Part shown: one piece after another, positions 52,186-60,514 of the stretch
How positions within the stretch are numbered: the first letter of the stretch is position 1
Layout of the letters: the number at the start of each line of letters is the position of its first letter
Origin: Agmasoma carcini (nom. nud.)
Lineage: Eukaryota; Microsporidia; Thelohaniidae
Assembly (NCBI GenBank): GCA_029232285.1
Contig: JAOXFI010000049.1
Location: 1 to 60,514 of the forward strand
Reading direction: 5' to 3'
Length of the DNA: 60,514 nucleotides
Notes under the pieces: generated by a model
What the model was told of the DNA's origin: nothing
The model's database searches: none
Seen by the model: the letters and a program-made list of their open reading frames with translations, nothing else
Program-made: the position numbers and the translations under genes

Positions 52186-52471
52186 TGTATTGGTTGGATA
52201 TTTTTTTATATAAATATAATAACCTTAAAACTAAGTCATATATAAATATTAATTATGGTTCATTATTTGAGTTGATCAATAATAATAATAAATTATTATA
52301 ACTATCCTTTATAATTGTAAATCTTACATCAATATTAAAATATATTACCTTAAGTATCATAAAATAGACCATCTAATCATTTACGTGATCATTAAAAACA
52401 ACATTCTTCGTATGTTCCTTTACAAGCTATTTCTTCTAAATTATTTTGCAAAAATATTTAAAATATGAAAT
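52186..52471. promoter_or_regulatory. Divergent promoter region of the membrane protein and NSP1
   Basis: About 300 bp between divergent start codons; AT-rich, with no repeat or other structure seen. Confidence 0.35.
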
Positions 52472-52484
52472 AAAAATTTTTACC
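52472..52484 (+). promoter_or_regulatory. AAAAATTTTTACC start signal of NSP1
   Basis: AAAAATTTTTACC ends three bases before the ATG at 52488 and argues for that start over any upstream non-ATG codon. Confidence 0.6.
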
Positions 52485-52487
52485 AAG

Positions 52488-53669
52488 ATGAACAACCAAA
52501 ACAATAATCAGAGTGGAGGTCAACCTAATAATCCATTCTTTCAAATAGGTGCTCAAAATACAACATCTAATCAACAAAGCACATCATTTCCTTCTTTTGG
52601 ACAACCTCAACAGAATTCTCAGCAGAACCCTTTTAATTTTCAAACTAGTCAACCAATGGGTGGAACACAACAGAGTAACACTTCAAATCCCACTTTATTT
52701 GGTCAACAAGCAAACAATCCAGCCGCACAAAATACAAATTCATTTTCTTTTTTGCAACAGCAACCAGGACAAACTTCAACATCAATCGGACAGCAAAATA
52801 CACAACCTAGCAGCGGATTTCCCACGATTAACAATTTTTCAAATCAGCAGCAGCCCAATCAAAGCTCATTCATGAATCAGTCAAATGCTGCAACCTCTAC
52901 AAATCCATTCATGGGTAATCTATCAGCTCAACCTAATCAAAATACTGGTACTTATGCATCAACTCAACCCTCTAGTGCACCCTTTGGCTCTTTAAATAAT
53001 ACTTCAGAAGTTAAATCAACTAACCCTGTTCAAACTTCAAATTTTTTAAATACCCAGGGATCGTCTACAGCACAACCTTCAACTACAAATAGTTTTATTG
53101 GTGGAAACATCACTAATTTAAGCAATACATCCAATCCTAATATATCTGGTGTCAATTTACTTGCTGATAAAACAGTTACTGGTTGTGTTTGCGGTAAGCC
53201 TAATTGCAACTGTAAATCTGCTGTTCTATCAAAAACATCTTCAAGTGATTTAACACTGCTACAAAAAACATTGGGTGAAATTTATTTGAACCAAGTTAGA
53301 ATTCTTGAATCAAACATTTCAGATTTTAGAGAAAAGGCTGAGAAAGTATTCCAAATTGATCAAGAGTTAATTGAAAGGAAACGTATTTATGATGAAGTTC
53401 AGAAAAAAATAGCTGATGAAGAAAATAAAATGAGAGAAGTTGATGAGGCATTGGATTTCTTAATATCTCATCTTGAAAATTTACCATCAGAGCATACTGG
53501 TGAGGCTGGAAAGATTATTGAAGAATTTGAAGTATTATCAGATCAGTTTTACACCACAGTTACAGGACTCAAGGATGAGCAAGGTGAAGTATTTGATTTG
53601 ATAAATGAAATGTATAATTATATAGAAGTGATTGACAAAAAGTTAGATTCATTTGAAGAAATACAATAA
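52488..53669 (+). CDS. NSP1: FG-nucleoporin NSP1 (NUP62)
   Basis: A 393-residue central-channel nuclear pore protein. Residues 1 to about 220 are a Gln/Asn/Ser/Thr-rich disordered region with scattered FG dipeptides (SFGQPQQ, LFGQQ, PFGSLNN) and NPF motifs, which binds transport receptors. The C-terminal part (about 250-393) is a coiled coil equivalent to the NSP1/NUP62 domain: LTLLQKTLGEIYLNQVRILE, then ALDFLISHLENLP matching LDFILxxQxELExLL, and LINEMYNYIEVIDKKLDS at the end. A CVCGKPNCNC block near residue 236, just before the coiled coil, is unusual. The start is the ATG at 52488; the frame stays open upstream without an ATG. Yeast Nsp1 is 823 and human Nup62 522 residues, so the FG region is reduced. 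It would pair with NUP57/NUP49-type partners elsewhere. Confidence 0.92.
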   Translation: MNNQNNNQSGGQPNNPFFQIGAQNTTSNQQSTSFPSFGQPQQNSQQNPFNFQTSQPMGGTQQSNTSNPTLFGQQANNPAAQNTNSFSFLQQQPGQTSTSIGQQNTQPSSGFPTINNFSNQQQPNQSSFMNQSNAATSTNPFMGNLSAQPNQNTGTYASTQPSSAPFGSLNNTSEVKSTNPVQTSNFLNTQGSSTAQPSTTNSFIGGNITNLSNTSNPNISGVNLLADKTVTGCVCGKPNCNCKSAVLSKTSSSDLTLLQKTLGEIYLNQVRILESNISDFREKAEKVFQIDQELIERKRIYDEVQKKIADEENKMREVDEALDFLISHLENLPSEHTGEAGKIIEEFEVLSDQFYTTVTGLKDEQGEVFDLINEMYNYIEVIDKKLDSFEEIQ

Positions 53670-54534
53670 ATTTTTAATTGCCTTTAATATTGTTATAGAA
53701 TATTCAAGCTTAGGGACTAATTTGAGTTCAGATTTTATTAAAGGTGGATTGGTTTCGTTTCTTAAGTCTATCAATATACAACAAAGACCTTATAAAGGTT
53801 TATTGATTAAAGTCTATAGGTCTTAGGAATATGTACTTTTGTGTAATTTCCATAGTAATATAGACTTGCATTTGTAATATTTATTGATTAAAGTCTTTTG
53901 ATCTTATGCTTCAGATAAGAGCCAGCGTTTTATGCTTTCTTCAAGCGATTTTTTTTGAAATTCAAGCGCAGTATTCATATGATAGGCATATTGCACTGAT
54001 AACTTAATTTGATATGAGTGAATCATTTAAGGATGTTATTATAAGTAGAGAGTTGTGAATATAGTCAGTTTTTTTAATTAAGCAAAATTATGTTGATCAT
54101 GAATAAGATTATTGGTTTTTAGATAGAAAATATTATAAATTCAAATACATTTAAGGTTAGTGATATTTTGGTTTGTAATTCATAATATAACTAATATCGG
54201 TTTTTTTTCTATAATCCATGTTTTATAGCTTAGAAATATGTATGAATTTAATATAAGAAAATGTGATTTTTCTACACTACATCGTTTTAGAAGTTTTTAA
54301 AAACATACAACAAATAAGAGTCGATTATGAAATAATTGAGATAGACCAGAGTTTTACCCAAAAGAATAAGCTAGTAGCAATTATTATCATCTATGTACTC
54401 TTAGATTACCAACTAGAAGTTGGTATTGCTCTTTTGAAGAATTTATTTATATCAGTTAGGCTTTTGTTCCTCGCATATTGTTTATTGATCAGTTTTCTTA
54501 AAGGCTTATTTTTGATTGCTCTCCAAAGAGTTCA
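53670..54534. other. AT-rich spacer
   Basis: No gene supported. TATTGATTAAAGTCT occurs twice (near 53800 and 53881), in related TTTATTGATTAAAGTC contexts about 80 bp apart. A frame at 54263-54547 partly overlaps a dispersed repeat and lacks other support. Confidence 0.4.
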
Positions 54535-54790
54535 GACCTTCACGTAGTGCAGAGTGATAACGTTGGGAACAACAGCTAATTGGTAAAAACAGATCAGAAC
54601 CGTGGGAGATACGGATAAACTGGTTAATTCTGAGAAATGGTTTGAAGTCGATAGACATACATTTATTCTTCGATAAAAGTAAGGGTCACTTCTTAAAGAA
54701 TCAGATGGTTGGTGTGTAAAATAAACTAAGTCTAGCATCAAGTAAATCCTATAACATGGGGTCTTTAAATCCTATTGTCACTACCTAATA
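54535..54790 (+). repeat. Dispersed repeat family 3, 5' half, copy 2
   Basis: Matches 6045-6320: GTGCAGAGTGATAACG, GGAACAACAGCTAATTGG, CAGATCAGAACCGTG, GGTTTGAAGTCGATAGACAT, CACTTCTTAAAGA and ATGGGGTCTTTAAA occur in the same order. Confidence 0.6.
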
Positions 54791-55139
54791 TGGTTAAAAC
54801 TATCATTTCAATCGGGTTTTGTTCCATATCTGTTAAAATTGTTTTTAATAATCCTCGACTCCACCTGATAAAAAATGGGCTTGTGGGTAAAAGATTAAGA
54901 ATTAACGAAGACATCTAGGATTCATATAATATTTTTTAATATGCTTGATGAATTTATATATAAATCGCTATATAAGGTGCAAGATTAAACGGATAGATAA
55001 TGAAGGATATGTTGTTGTATTATGGGTTTTAAGCGTTTTTAGGGTTTTTAATAATACTCTAATATACACTTTGACAATTCTAAAGCATTTGGTTTTAGAT
55101 ATTATTGCAAAAGATGTAAGAAGAAGTGTGATGTTAAAT

Positions 55140-55720
55140 AGGGTACGATGATTAAGAGAACAAGAATAGAAATCAATGATATTTTAAGAGTATTAATTCT
55201 ATTTGCGGATAATTTTGGTGTAACAAGAATATTCGAAGAAGTTCAAGTATCTCGTAAGACCATCGCAAAAATTATTAAAATAGTGAGAGAAAAGATAAAA
55301 ACTCATCTTAATAATTTGTTCAATTTACCTTGAGCCGAACATAAAGTAGAAATTGATGAAACATTATTGGCTAAAAAGGAAAACAAACAAAGTTCGATGT
55401 ATTGATCAACAATAGATTTTTGGTGCAATAGAAAGGGTACAGGAAAAGTACTTTCAAAAATGTTGAGAAAAATGACAAGAAAACATTGAATAGAGCGATA
55501 AGAACTTTCATTGTTGCAAACGCTAAAATTTTAAGCGATTGTGGCTTACGTATATGTCATTCTTTAGTGAAATGATACGTATGCGCATGATTTGGTTAAC
55601 TGTTCAATGATTTCGTTTCGCCAACCAGCATAGAAGATCATACTCAATCAATTAAATGTTTTTAGGAATTATTTTAAAAATGGTTTCTTGGAAGAAATTA
55701 TATAAAGAGAGACTGCATTG
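55140..55720 (+). pseudogene. Merlin/ISXO2-like transposase relic 6
   Basis: An N-terminal open block at 55148-55333 has an HTH of the family (VTRIFEEVQVSRKTIAKIIK). After one in-frame stop the same frame continues HKVEIDETLLAKKENKQ, the first catalytic Asp block, and a shifted frame gives IFGAIERVQ. Later parts are unrecognisable. VEIDETLL is closer to the family consensus than in any other relic here. Confidence 0.75.
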
Positions 55721-56502
55721 AGTTAAACTTTAGTGTATTTGTTTTCAGAATAAATTATAAATCATTAACAAGATAGACTTTTTTGGGCTTCTACTTAAAA
55801 TTATTAATAGTTAAATTTATTAAAAATATTTTTTATTTTGATTGCGTTAATTTATTGATTGATTAATATTATGATGTGTAATATAGTTTTAATATTTGAA
55901 AAGTATTATAATATATTATTAAATCATATAAATATTATACACATACAGGTTATGTTATATACAACCATGATAGTTTGCATATACGTGGATATCTTCAATT
56001 TTATAATTCAAATTTATAAAGGAATGGTTTAATATAAATGTTAGTTTTTATAAATTTGTATCTATATAGAAGTAACTGTTGTATTTATGAATATTTATAA
56101 ATTTTATATTTGGATGATTAAATAAATCCAATTTTAAAATTTATAATCAAATTTTTAATTTTTAATTTTATGTCTTCGCTAATTTCTAATACCCCTCTTA
56201 TTACCTAGAACCCAAAAAATAAATAAATGATAAAATTTATTTTATTATAAATGAATTTAATAATTAAAATTTTTGATTAAATGCATCAGAGTTCAATATG
56301 ATAAAAACACATTAAATTTTATTACGGGTTTAGGTCATTTTATATTGTGTTTTAACATAAAGTATTTTAATATTTAATTAAATTTATCTAATATGAAATT
56401 TATATGTATTATAACGTTTACAAAAATGTAGAGTAGTTAAAATGCGACGAGCATATGAAAGAGTTTGTTTTGTGATTTAGAAAAATGTTGTCAAGAGGGA
56501 TA
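55721..56502. other. AT-rich spacer
   Basis: No gene or repeat recognised. Confidence 0.45.
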
Positions 56503-57830
56503 CATTACTCCAAAAAAACCGGATGCCCCAAAACAATTAATAAAAAGTGTAATTTTTTTAATAAAAAAATATTTTTAGTTTAATAATATAAGTATATCCA
56601 TAATATTTTTGTTTTTTAAATCGCGCATTTTATATAAACATTTTTGATAATTTTGATGAAATTTATAATTAAAAACCAATAAAAAATCAAACACCTAGAA
56701 AAAAATATTATATATCGTTTTCTCTTTATATAACTATAAATACAAAAATACTCTAATGGGTAAACATGTTTTTGAATTTACAAAGGTCAAATTTTCAGCC
56801 ATTTTTAAGGAGATTTCAATATGTGAAATCAGTGTATAACCGACTTAAAATGATCGCGCTAAAATTAAAAGAATAATAATAAAAGAAGAGGTGATAGTCG
56901 CAGAAAGAAATTGATTGATTTCAGCAATAATAAATTGATTTAAAAATGATCAATAAAAAACCTATGTTACAAGCCGAGATATCAAAAAAATGAAGAAAAA
57001 TCAAATATTAGTATATGTGATAAAAGTGTGCGTCTTTTCTTAAAGAAAAATCATTTTAGATGTGCAATTCATTAATAGATTAAGAATTGCAAAAATGTGG
57101 CTATTTGGAGACAAAAGGTACTTAAGCGATGTTATTTTACAGATGAAAGTTTTTAACATTTATAATGACTCTAAGAGACGAAAGGTGTGATTTAAGAAGG
57201 AAAATCAACGCCTATAAATGAACTGTAAAATTTGGTAAGAAGAAAATATTTGTTTGGGGTTGTATGAGTAGAAATGGTGTTAGAGATTTGGTTTTATAGA
57301 TGGAACCTTTAATGCACTATATTATACTTAAATATTAACCAATAATTTAAATGAGAGTGCACAAAAATTCCAATTTTCAAAATGTTATTTTTAACAAGAT
57401 AATGATCCAAATCATAAAAGTATGATAGTATCAGAATTTTTAAATATATGAATATTGAGGTTTGAGAATGGCTTTCACAGAGCTCAGGTCTTAACCTAAT
57501 AGAACATCTATAGATTTATTTTAAGCAAAAACTAAGAAATGTTGTTTTTGAAAACGAGGTGCATTTAATATCAAATATTAGTGAAATGTGGTCTGATATC
57601 GGTACTTAATATTGTAGAACACTAGTAGATTCTATAAGTGACGAAATTAAAGAAGTTATCGTGGCAAAAGGTTGTCATATACCTCGTAAAATATAGGTGT
57701 CTTTTTTTATTAGTTTTTAATTAAAAATTTTATAGATATGCTTATACCTTTAAACTCAAATTATTTTTTATTTAAAAATTTACATTTTTCAAACAAACTG
57801 TTTGGGTTGTCTGGTTTTTTTGGAGTACTG
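56503..57830 (+). mobile_element. Tc1/mariner-type transposon, copy B, heavily decayed
   Basis: Same family and orientation as the element at 2670-4098. The left end is CATTACTCCAAAAAAACC and the inverted right end CAGTACTCCAAAAAAACC, each beside TA. The interior aligns with copy A throughout: ATGGGTAAACATGTTT, TTTATAATGACTCTAAGAG, TATTTGTTTGGGGTTGTAT and GAACACTAGTAGATT (copy A: GAACACTAATAGATT). About 100 bp are lost relative to copy A (1,328 versus 1,429 bp). No transposase block longer than about 20 residues stays open. Confidence 0.9.
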
Positions 57831-59218
57831 TATATCAAAATTTTCATTGATGGTAGCTGTCTTAAGACATCTCTTACACATAAAATAAAGACTGTTAAAG
57901 TGATTTTTGATGACATTAAAACAACCAATTTCTTTGAAAATGTATGATATTTTGTTATTAACTTTTAAAATAAAAATTTTCTTCTCAGAATTATTTATTT
58001 CGTTCAAAAGTGAAAAAAAACTTCCTCTAGTTTCATAGATAAAATTTTGTGCTTTATCTCATAAAACCTTAAAATATTGAATAACTAAAGATTTTATTTA
58101 AAGAAAAAACTATTCTGAAATAACTAAAAATATTTTGTTGTCTTTTCTAACCATAAGTCAAAACCTCTTTATAACGGCACGGCCCAATTTTTCAATAGTT
58201 TTTTACTAAAACACAAATAGTGTATGATTATTATTACCGCTTTCCACCCCTTTTATATTATATTTTGATTATTGTTTGGTTTGAGTGTTTTTACTTGCTA
58301 GCTTGGCTTTTCTCTTTTTGTGAGTTGATTGATATTTTAGCTTCTTTGTAGAGAATACGAATATGGCGTAGAGGTTCCCAATCGATATTACTTTATGTCA
58401 TTTCTTTTTATATTTTTGCATTAGCAAGTATTTAGATAAATAACTCTTTATTATTTTTACCAGTTAGATTTAAGCCTTTGATTTTTAACTTCATTTAAAA
58501 GAATTTTTTAAAGCTTTTCTGTCATTCTGCAATTGGAAGGTCTTTGTTAGATTTAGTTAATAAAACCTTCTTGTTTCGATTTAATTTGTCATCAATCAAG
58601 ATGTTTCTATCTTACATCGCGAAAAGGTTTGATTTCTTCCCAGAGCAAATACAATATAATACAAATATTAAAATTTTTGTTATGTTGTCAATATAATCAT
58701 CATTTATAATATTTCTTGTTTTGATAAAAATGTAAAAACATTTAGAGCTATTTATAGTAAATGCTATATAGTTTGATTATTAAATATCATAATTAATAGT
58801 TGTATATAATATTATTGTAGTGTTTCATATATATATCACGTGATAATACTTTAAAATTGTATCTATATTAACTTTATTCATGTTATAATCTGTTTTTAAA
58901 TATTAAGTATTGAATATTTTGAAGTATCAAAATTTGTAAATTTAGCTGTTATATTTGTAATTTGGACATAAATTTATAATATGTTAATGAAGCACTGATA
59001 TTGATACACTTATACCCATCTATATTATAGTCTAAAGAACCTTAACAATCATTATTAGACTGTTTTTAAACATAATTATGTGTATTAAAACATATAAATA
59101 TTATATTAATTTTTTATACAAAACAAACAAATTTTATAATTAAAATAATGTTTTTTAAAAATATGTTTAAATACAGTTAAATTTAAACATCTATATAAGG
59201 ACGCTCGAAAATACTTTC
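57831..59218. other. Spacer with dispersed repeat
   Basis: No gene supported. The 58220-58410 segment is a dispersed repeat copy. Just before the next gene a TATATAAGGACG block (59194-59205) could be a TATA-like element, but no CCC motif is present. Confidence 0.4.
58220..58410 (+). repeat. Dispersed repeat family 3, 3' half, copy 2
   Basis: Matches 6360-6535: GTTTTTACTTG, TTGGCTTTTCTC, GTTGATTGATATTTTAG, CTTTGTAGAGAATACGAATA and CCCAATCGATATTACTTTA in order. Confidence 0.55.
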
Positions 59219-60514
59219 ATGATATTTAACTTGATTTACTTTTTTATCAAAAATACAAATGCAACTAATACCCCTGTTCAGGTTGTTGTAAATGATCCTA
59301 AACCTTCTACAAGCGGGAGCGAAAGTGATGAAACTCCTCAAAATAAAAAACCTAATAAATCCAATCCCTCTAGAAGGCCATCATCACCCAATCCCTTTGA
59401 AAGACCATCAGCACCAGATAACACCGGAGAAATGCCACAAGATGTTTACTATTCTATTTATAACTTCTTTATTTCACGAATGGGCTATCCACCACATCCA
59501 AATGATGTACGTCAGCTCTACAATTGCTGCTACCACAATGATCCTAGCGCTTTTAATAATTTTTCTAACACCTTTAACAACACTGCAATCCCACGACCAT
59601 TCCCTCCAAGTTTTGGAATGGGTCAAAACCCTTTCAATCCCATATATTCTGGGTTTCAAAATAACAATTTGGGGGTGACAAATGACATTTTAAATCCAAT
59701 GAACAATCAGTTCTTGCGAAATCTACTTTCTTCAGGTGGTTCAAGACAATTTGGTCAAAATCCATATATTAGTTCGCTAGATAACTTACAATCAGGATGG
59801 CCTGAAGTGGAGAAGAAGACTTTTGAAGTTCTCAGACGGATTGCCTCTGATATACAAAAGAAAACAGTATATACATTACAAGAATTATCAAATCCTAGTC
59901 AATATGACTTTTTGTTCTTACTTATTCATAATTCTCTACTAAATAGTCCTTCTAATCCTACAATTGCTTCATTTTTCGAATTAAACCCAAATCTGAGAAG
60001 CTTCCTTGACAAACTTTATATTTTTTCTAACAGAATTCTTTCTCAAGATCCATTACTACTCTATCAAAACATAATTCCAATTCTTCAAACGGATTTTGAT
60101 GCCTTATCTCTTATCAACATCCTTCTTAACCTGATCAATATTAAGAATCCAGGTAGTCAACAAAATTTAGGTAATATGGCACAAGGTCGTTATCCAGTAA
60201 ATAATATGGTACCAAACCAATCATTTTGTCCACCTCAACCCGCATATCCAACTCAGAATCCAATGCCAAATAATCAAGCTTACCCTGTTAATCTACCACC
60301 TCGTCCTAATCCACCCTGTCCTACCACAGTACCTCAAAATCAACCTTGTTTTGCTACAGCACCCCCAAGTCAACCTTGTCCTACCACAGTACCTCAAAAT
60401 CAACCTTGTCCTGCCACAGCACCCCCAATTCAGCCTTGTCCTGCTACAGCACCCCCAATTCAGCCTTGTCCTGCTACCGCACCCCCAATACAGCCTTGTC
60501 CTGCAACAGAACCC
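59219..60514 (+). CDS. Probable secreted repeat protein, spore wall or polar tube candidate (3' truncated by window)
   Basis: An open frame of 432 codons runs from the ATG at 59219 to the last base of the window without a stop; the frame is closed just upstream (TAA at 59167). Residues 1-15 (MIFNLIYFFIKNTNA) could be a short signal peptide, although it contains a lysine. Then come a Pro/Ser/Asn-rich acidic stretch, a Phe/Asn/Pro/Gly-rich region (MGQNPFNPIYSGF), a helical part (about 180-310; FDALSLINILLNLINIKN) and a Pro/Gln/Cys tail. From about codon 367 the tail becomes a decapeptide repeat, CPATAPPIQP, with six or more copies still running at the edge. Secretion plus evenly spaced Cys and Pro-rich repeats is what polar tube and spore wall proteins show, but there is no specific match I can name. 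Confidence 0.7.
   Translation, partial: MIFNLIYFFIKNTNATNTPVQVVVNDPKPSTSGSESDETPQNKKPNKSNPSRRPSSPNPFERPSAPDNTGEMPQDVYYSIYNFFISRMGYPPHPNDVRQLYNCCYHNDPSAFNNFSNTFNNTAIPRPFPPSFGMGQNPFNPIYSGFQNNNLGVTNDILNPMNNQFLRNLLSSGGSRQFGQNPYISSLDNLQSGWPEVEKKTFEVLRRIASDIQKKTVYTLQELSNPSQYDFLFLLIHNSLLNSPSNPTIASFFELNPNLRSFLDKLYIFSNRILSQDPLLLYQNIIPILQTDFDALSLINILLNLINIKNPGSQQNLGNMAQGRYPVNNMVPNQSFCPPQPAYPTQNPMPNNQAYPVNLPPRPNPPCPTTVPQNQPCFATAPPSQPCPTTVPQNQPCPATAPPIQPCPATAPPIQPCPATAPPIQPCPATEP
60316..60514 (+). repeat. 30-bp tandem repeat coding CPATAPPIQP
   Basis: Units such as TGTCCTGCTACAGCACCCCC plus ten bases recur at 30-bp spacing, in frame. Early units vary (CPTTVPQNQP, CFATAPPSQP, alternating), giving a 60-bp higher-order period; the last units are near-identical. 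The array continues past the window end. Confidence 0.92.

Noticed and set aside
54263..54547. 94-codon plus-strand frame with hydrophobic segments
   Set aside because: It runs into dispersed repeat family 3, has no start signal and no recognisable family.
59292..59678. 128-codon plus-strand frame
   Set aside because: Lies in another frame inside the longer secreted repeat-protein gene, which stays open to the window edge and has a more protein-like composition.

Overview
The window looks like a piece of a microsporidian (fungus-related intracellular parasite) nuclear genome. The DNA is very AT-rich. No gene recognised here needs an intron. Several conserved eukaryotic proteins are shorter than usual (V-ATPase subunit d, RRS1, RPN9, primase small subunit). 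Many start codons sit just behind an AAATTT-type stretch followed by CC, CCC or CCCC, which is the known microsporidian promoter/start signal. Gene density is low and the spacers are full of decayed transposons, so this is one of the expanded, repeat-rich microsporidian genomes; I cannot name the species.

Layout. 0.1-0.8 kb: a type I membrane protein of unknown function. 0.8-6.7 kb: gene-poor, with a Tc1/mariner element with long terminal inverted repeats (2.67-4.10 kb), two Merlin/ISXO2-like transposase relics and dispersed repeats. 6.8-9.7 kb: proteasome lid subunit RPN9, an 80-bp tandem repeat, and a septin whose P-loop lysine and DxxG motif are missing. 9.7-12.2 kb: no gene seen. 12.2-28.3 kb is the conserved core: SPT5 and a Derlin with a very long acidic tail (convergent, 44 bp apart), a large TOG/HEAT-type protein, IMP4, V-ATPase subunit d, a major facilitator transporter, RRS1, and the catalytic subunit of primase (convergent with RRS1, 7 bp apart). 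Most spacers between 19.9 and 26.6 kb carry their own, unrelated minisatellite.

28.3-42.4 kb is accessory. It holds a small dispersed family of secreted proteins (two clear paralogs, one more distant, one possible fragment), two IS630/Tc1/mariner-type elements on the minus strand and a Merlin-type relic on the plus strand. 42.4-53.7 kb returns to cellular genes: a second transporter paralogous to the first, an inner-nuclear-membrane SRC1/MAN1 protein, tRNA-Ala(AGC), an unknown membrane protein and nucleoporin NSP1. Between them lie at least two Merlin relics on opposite strands and a decayed IS630-like element. 53.7-59.2 kb is another relic zone, with a Merlin relic and a second, more decayed copy of the 2.67-kb Tc1 family. 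From 59,219 to the window edge an open frame of 432 codons encodes a probable secreted protein ending in Cys/Pro decapeptide repeats, a candidate spore wall or polar tube protein.

The conserved genes cover transcription elongation, ribosome biogenesis, replication priming, protein turnover and ER quality control, the nuclear envelope and pore, vacuolar acidification and the cytoskeleton. The paired transporters and secreted proteins are the parasite-specific layer. I found no CRISPR array, rRNA or prokaryotic operon. Transposon calls rest on short motifs read across frameshifts, so their outer limits are approximate unless terminal repeats are given.
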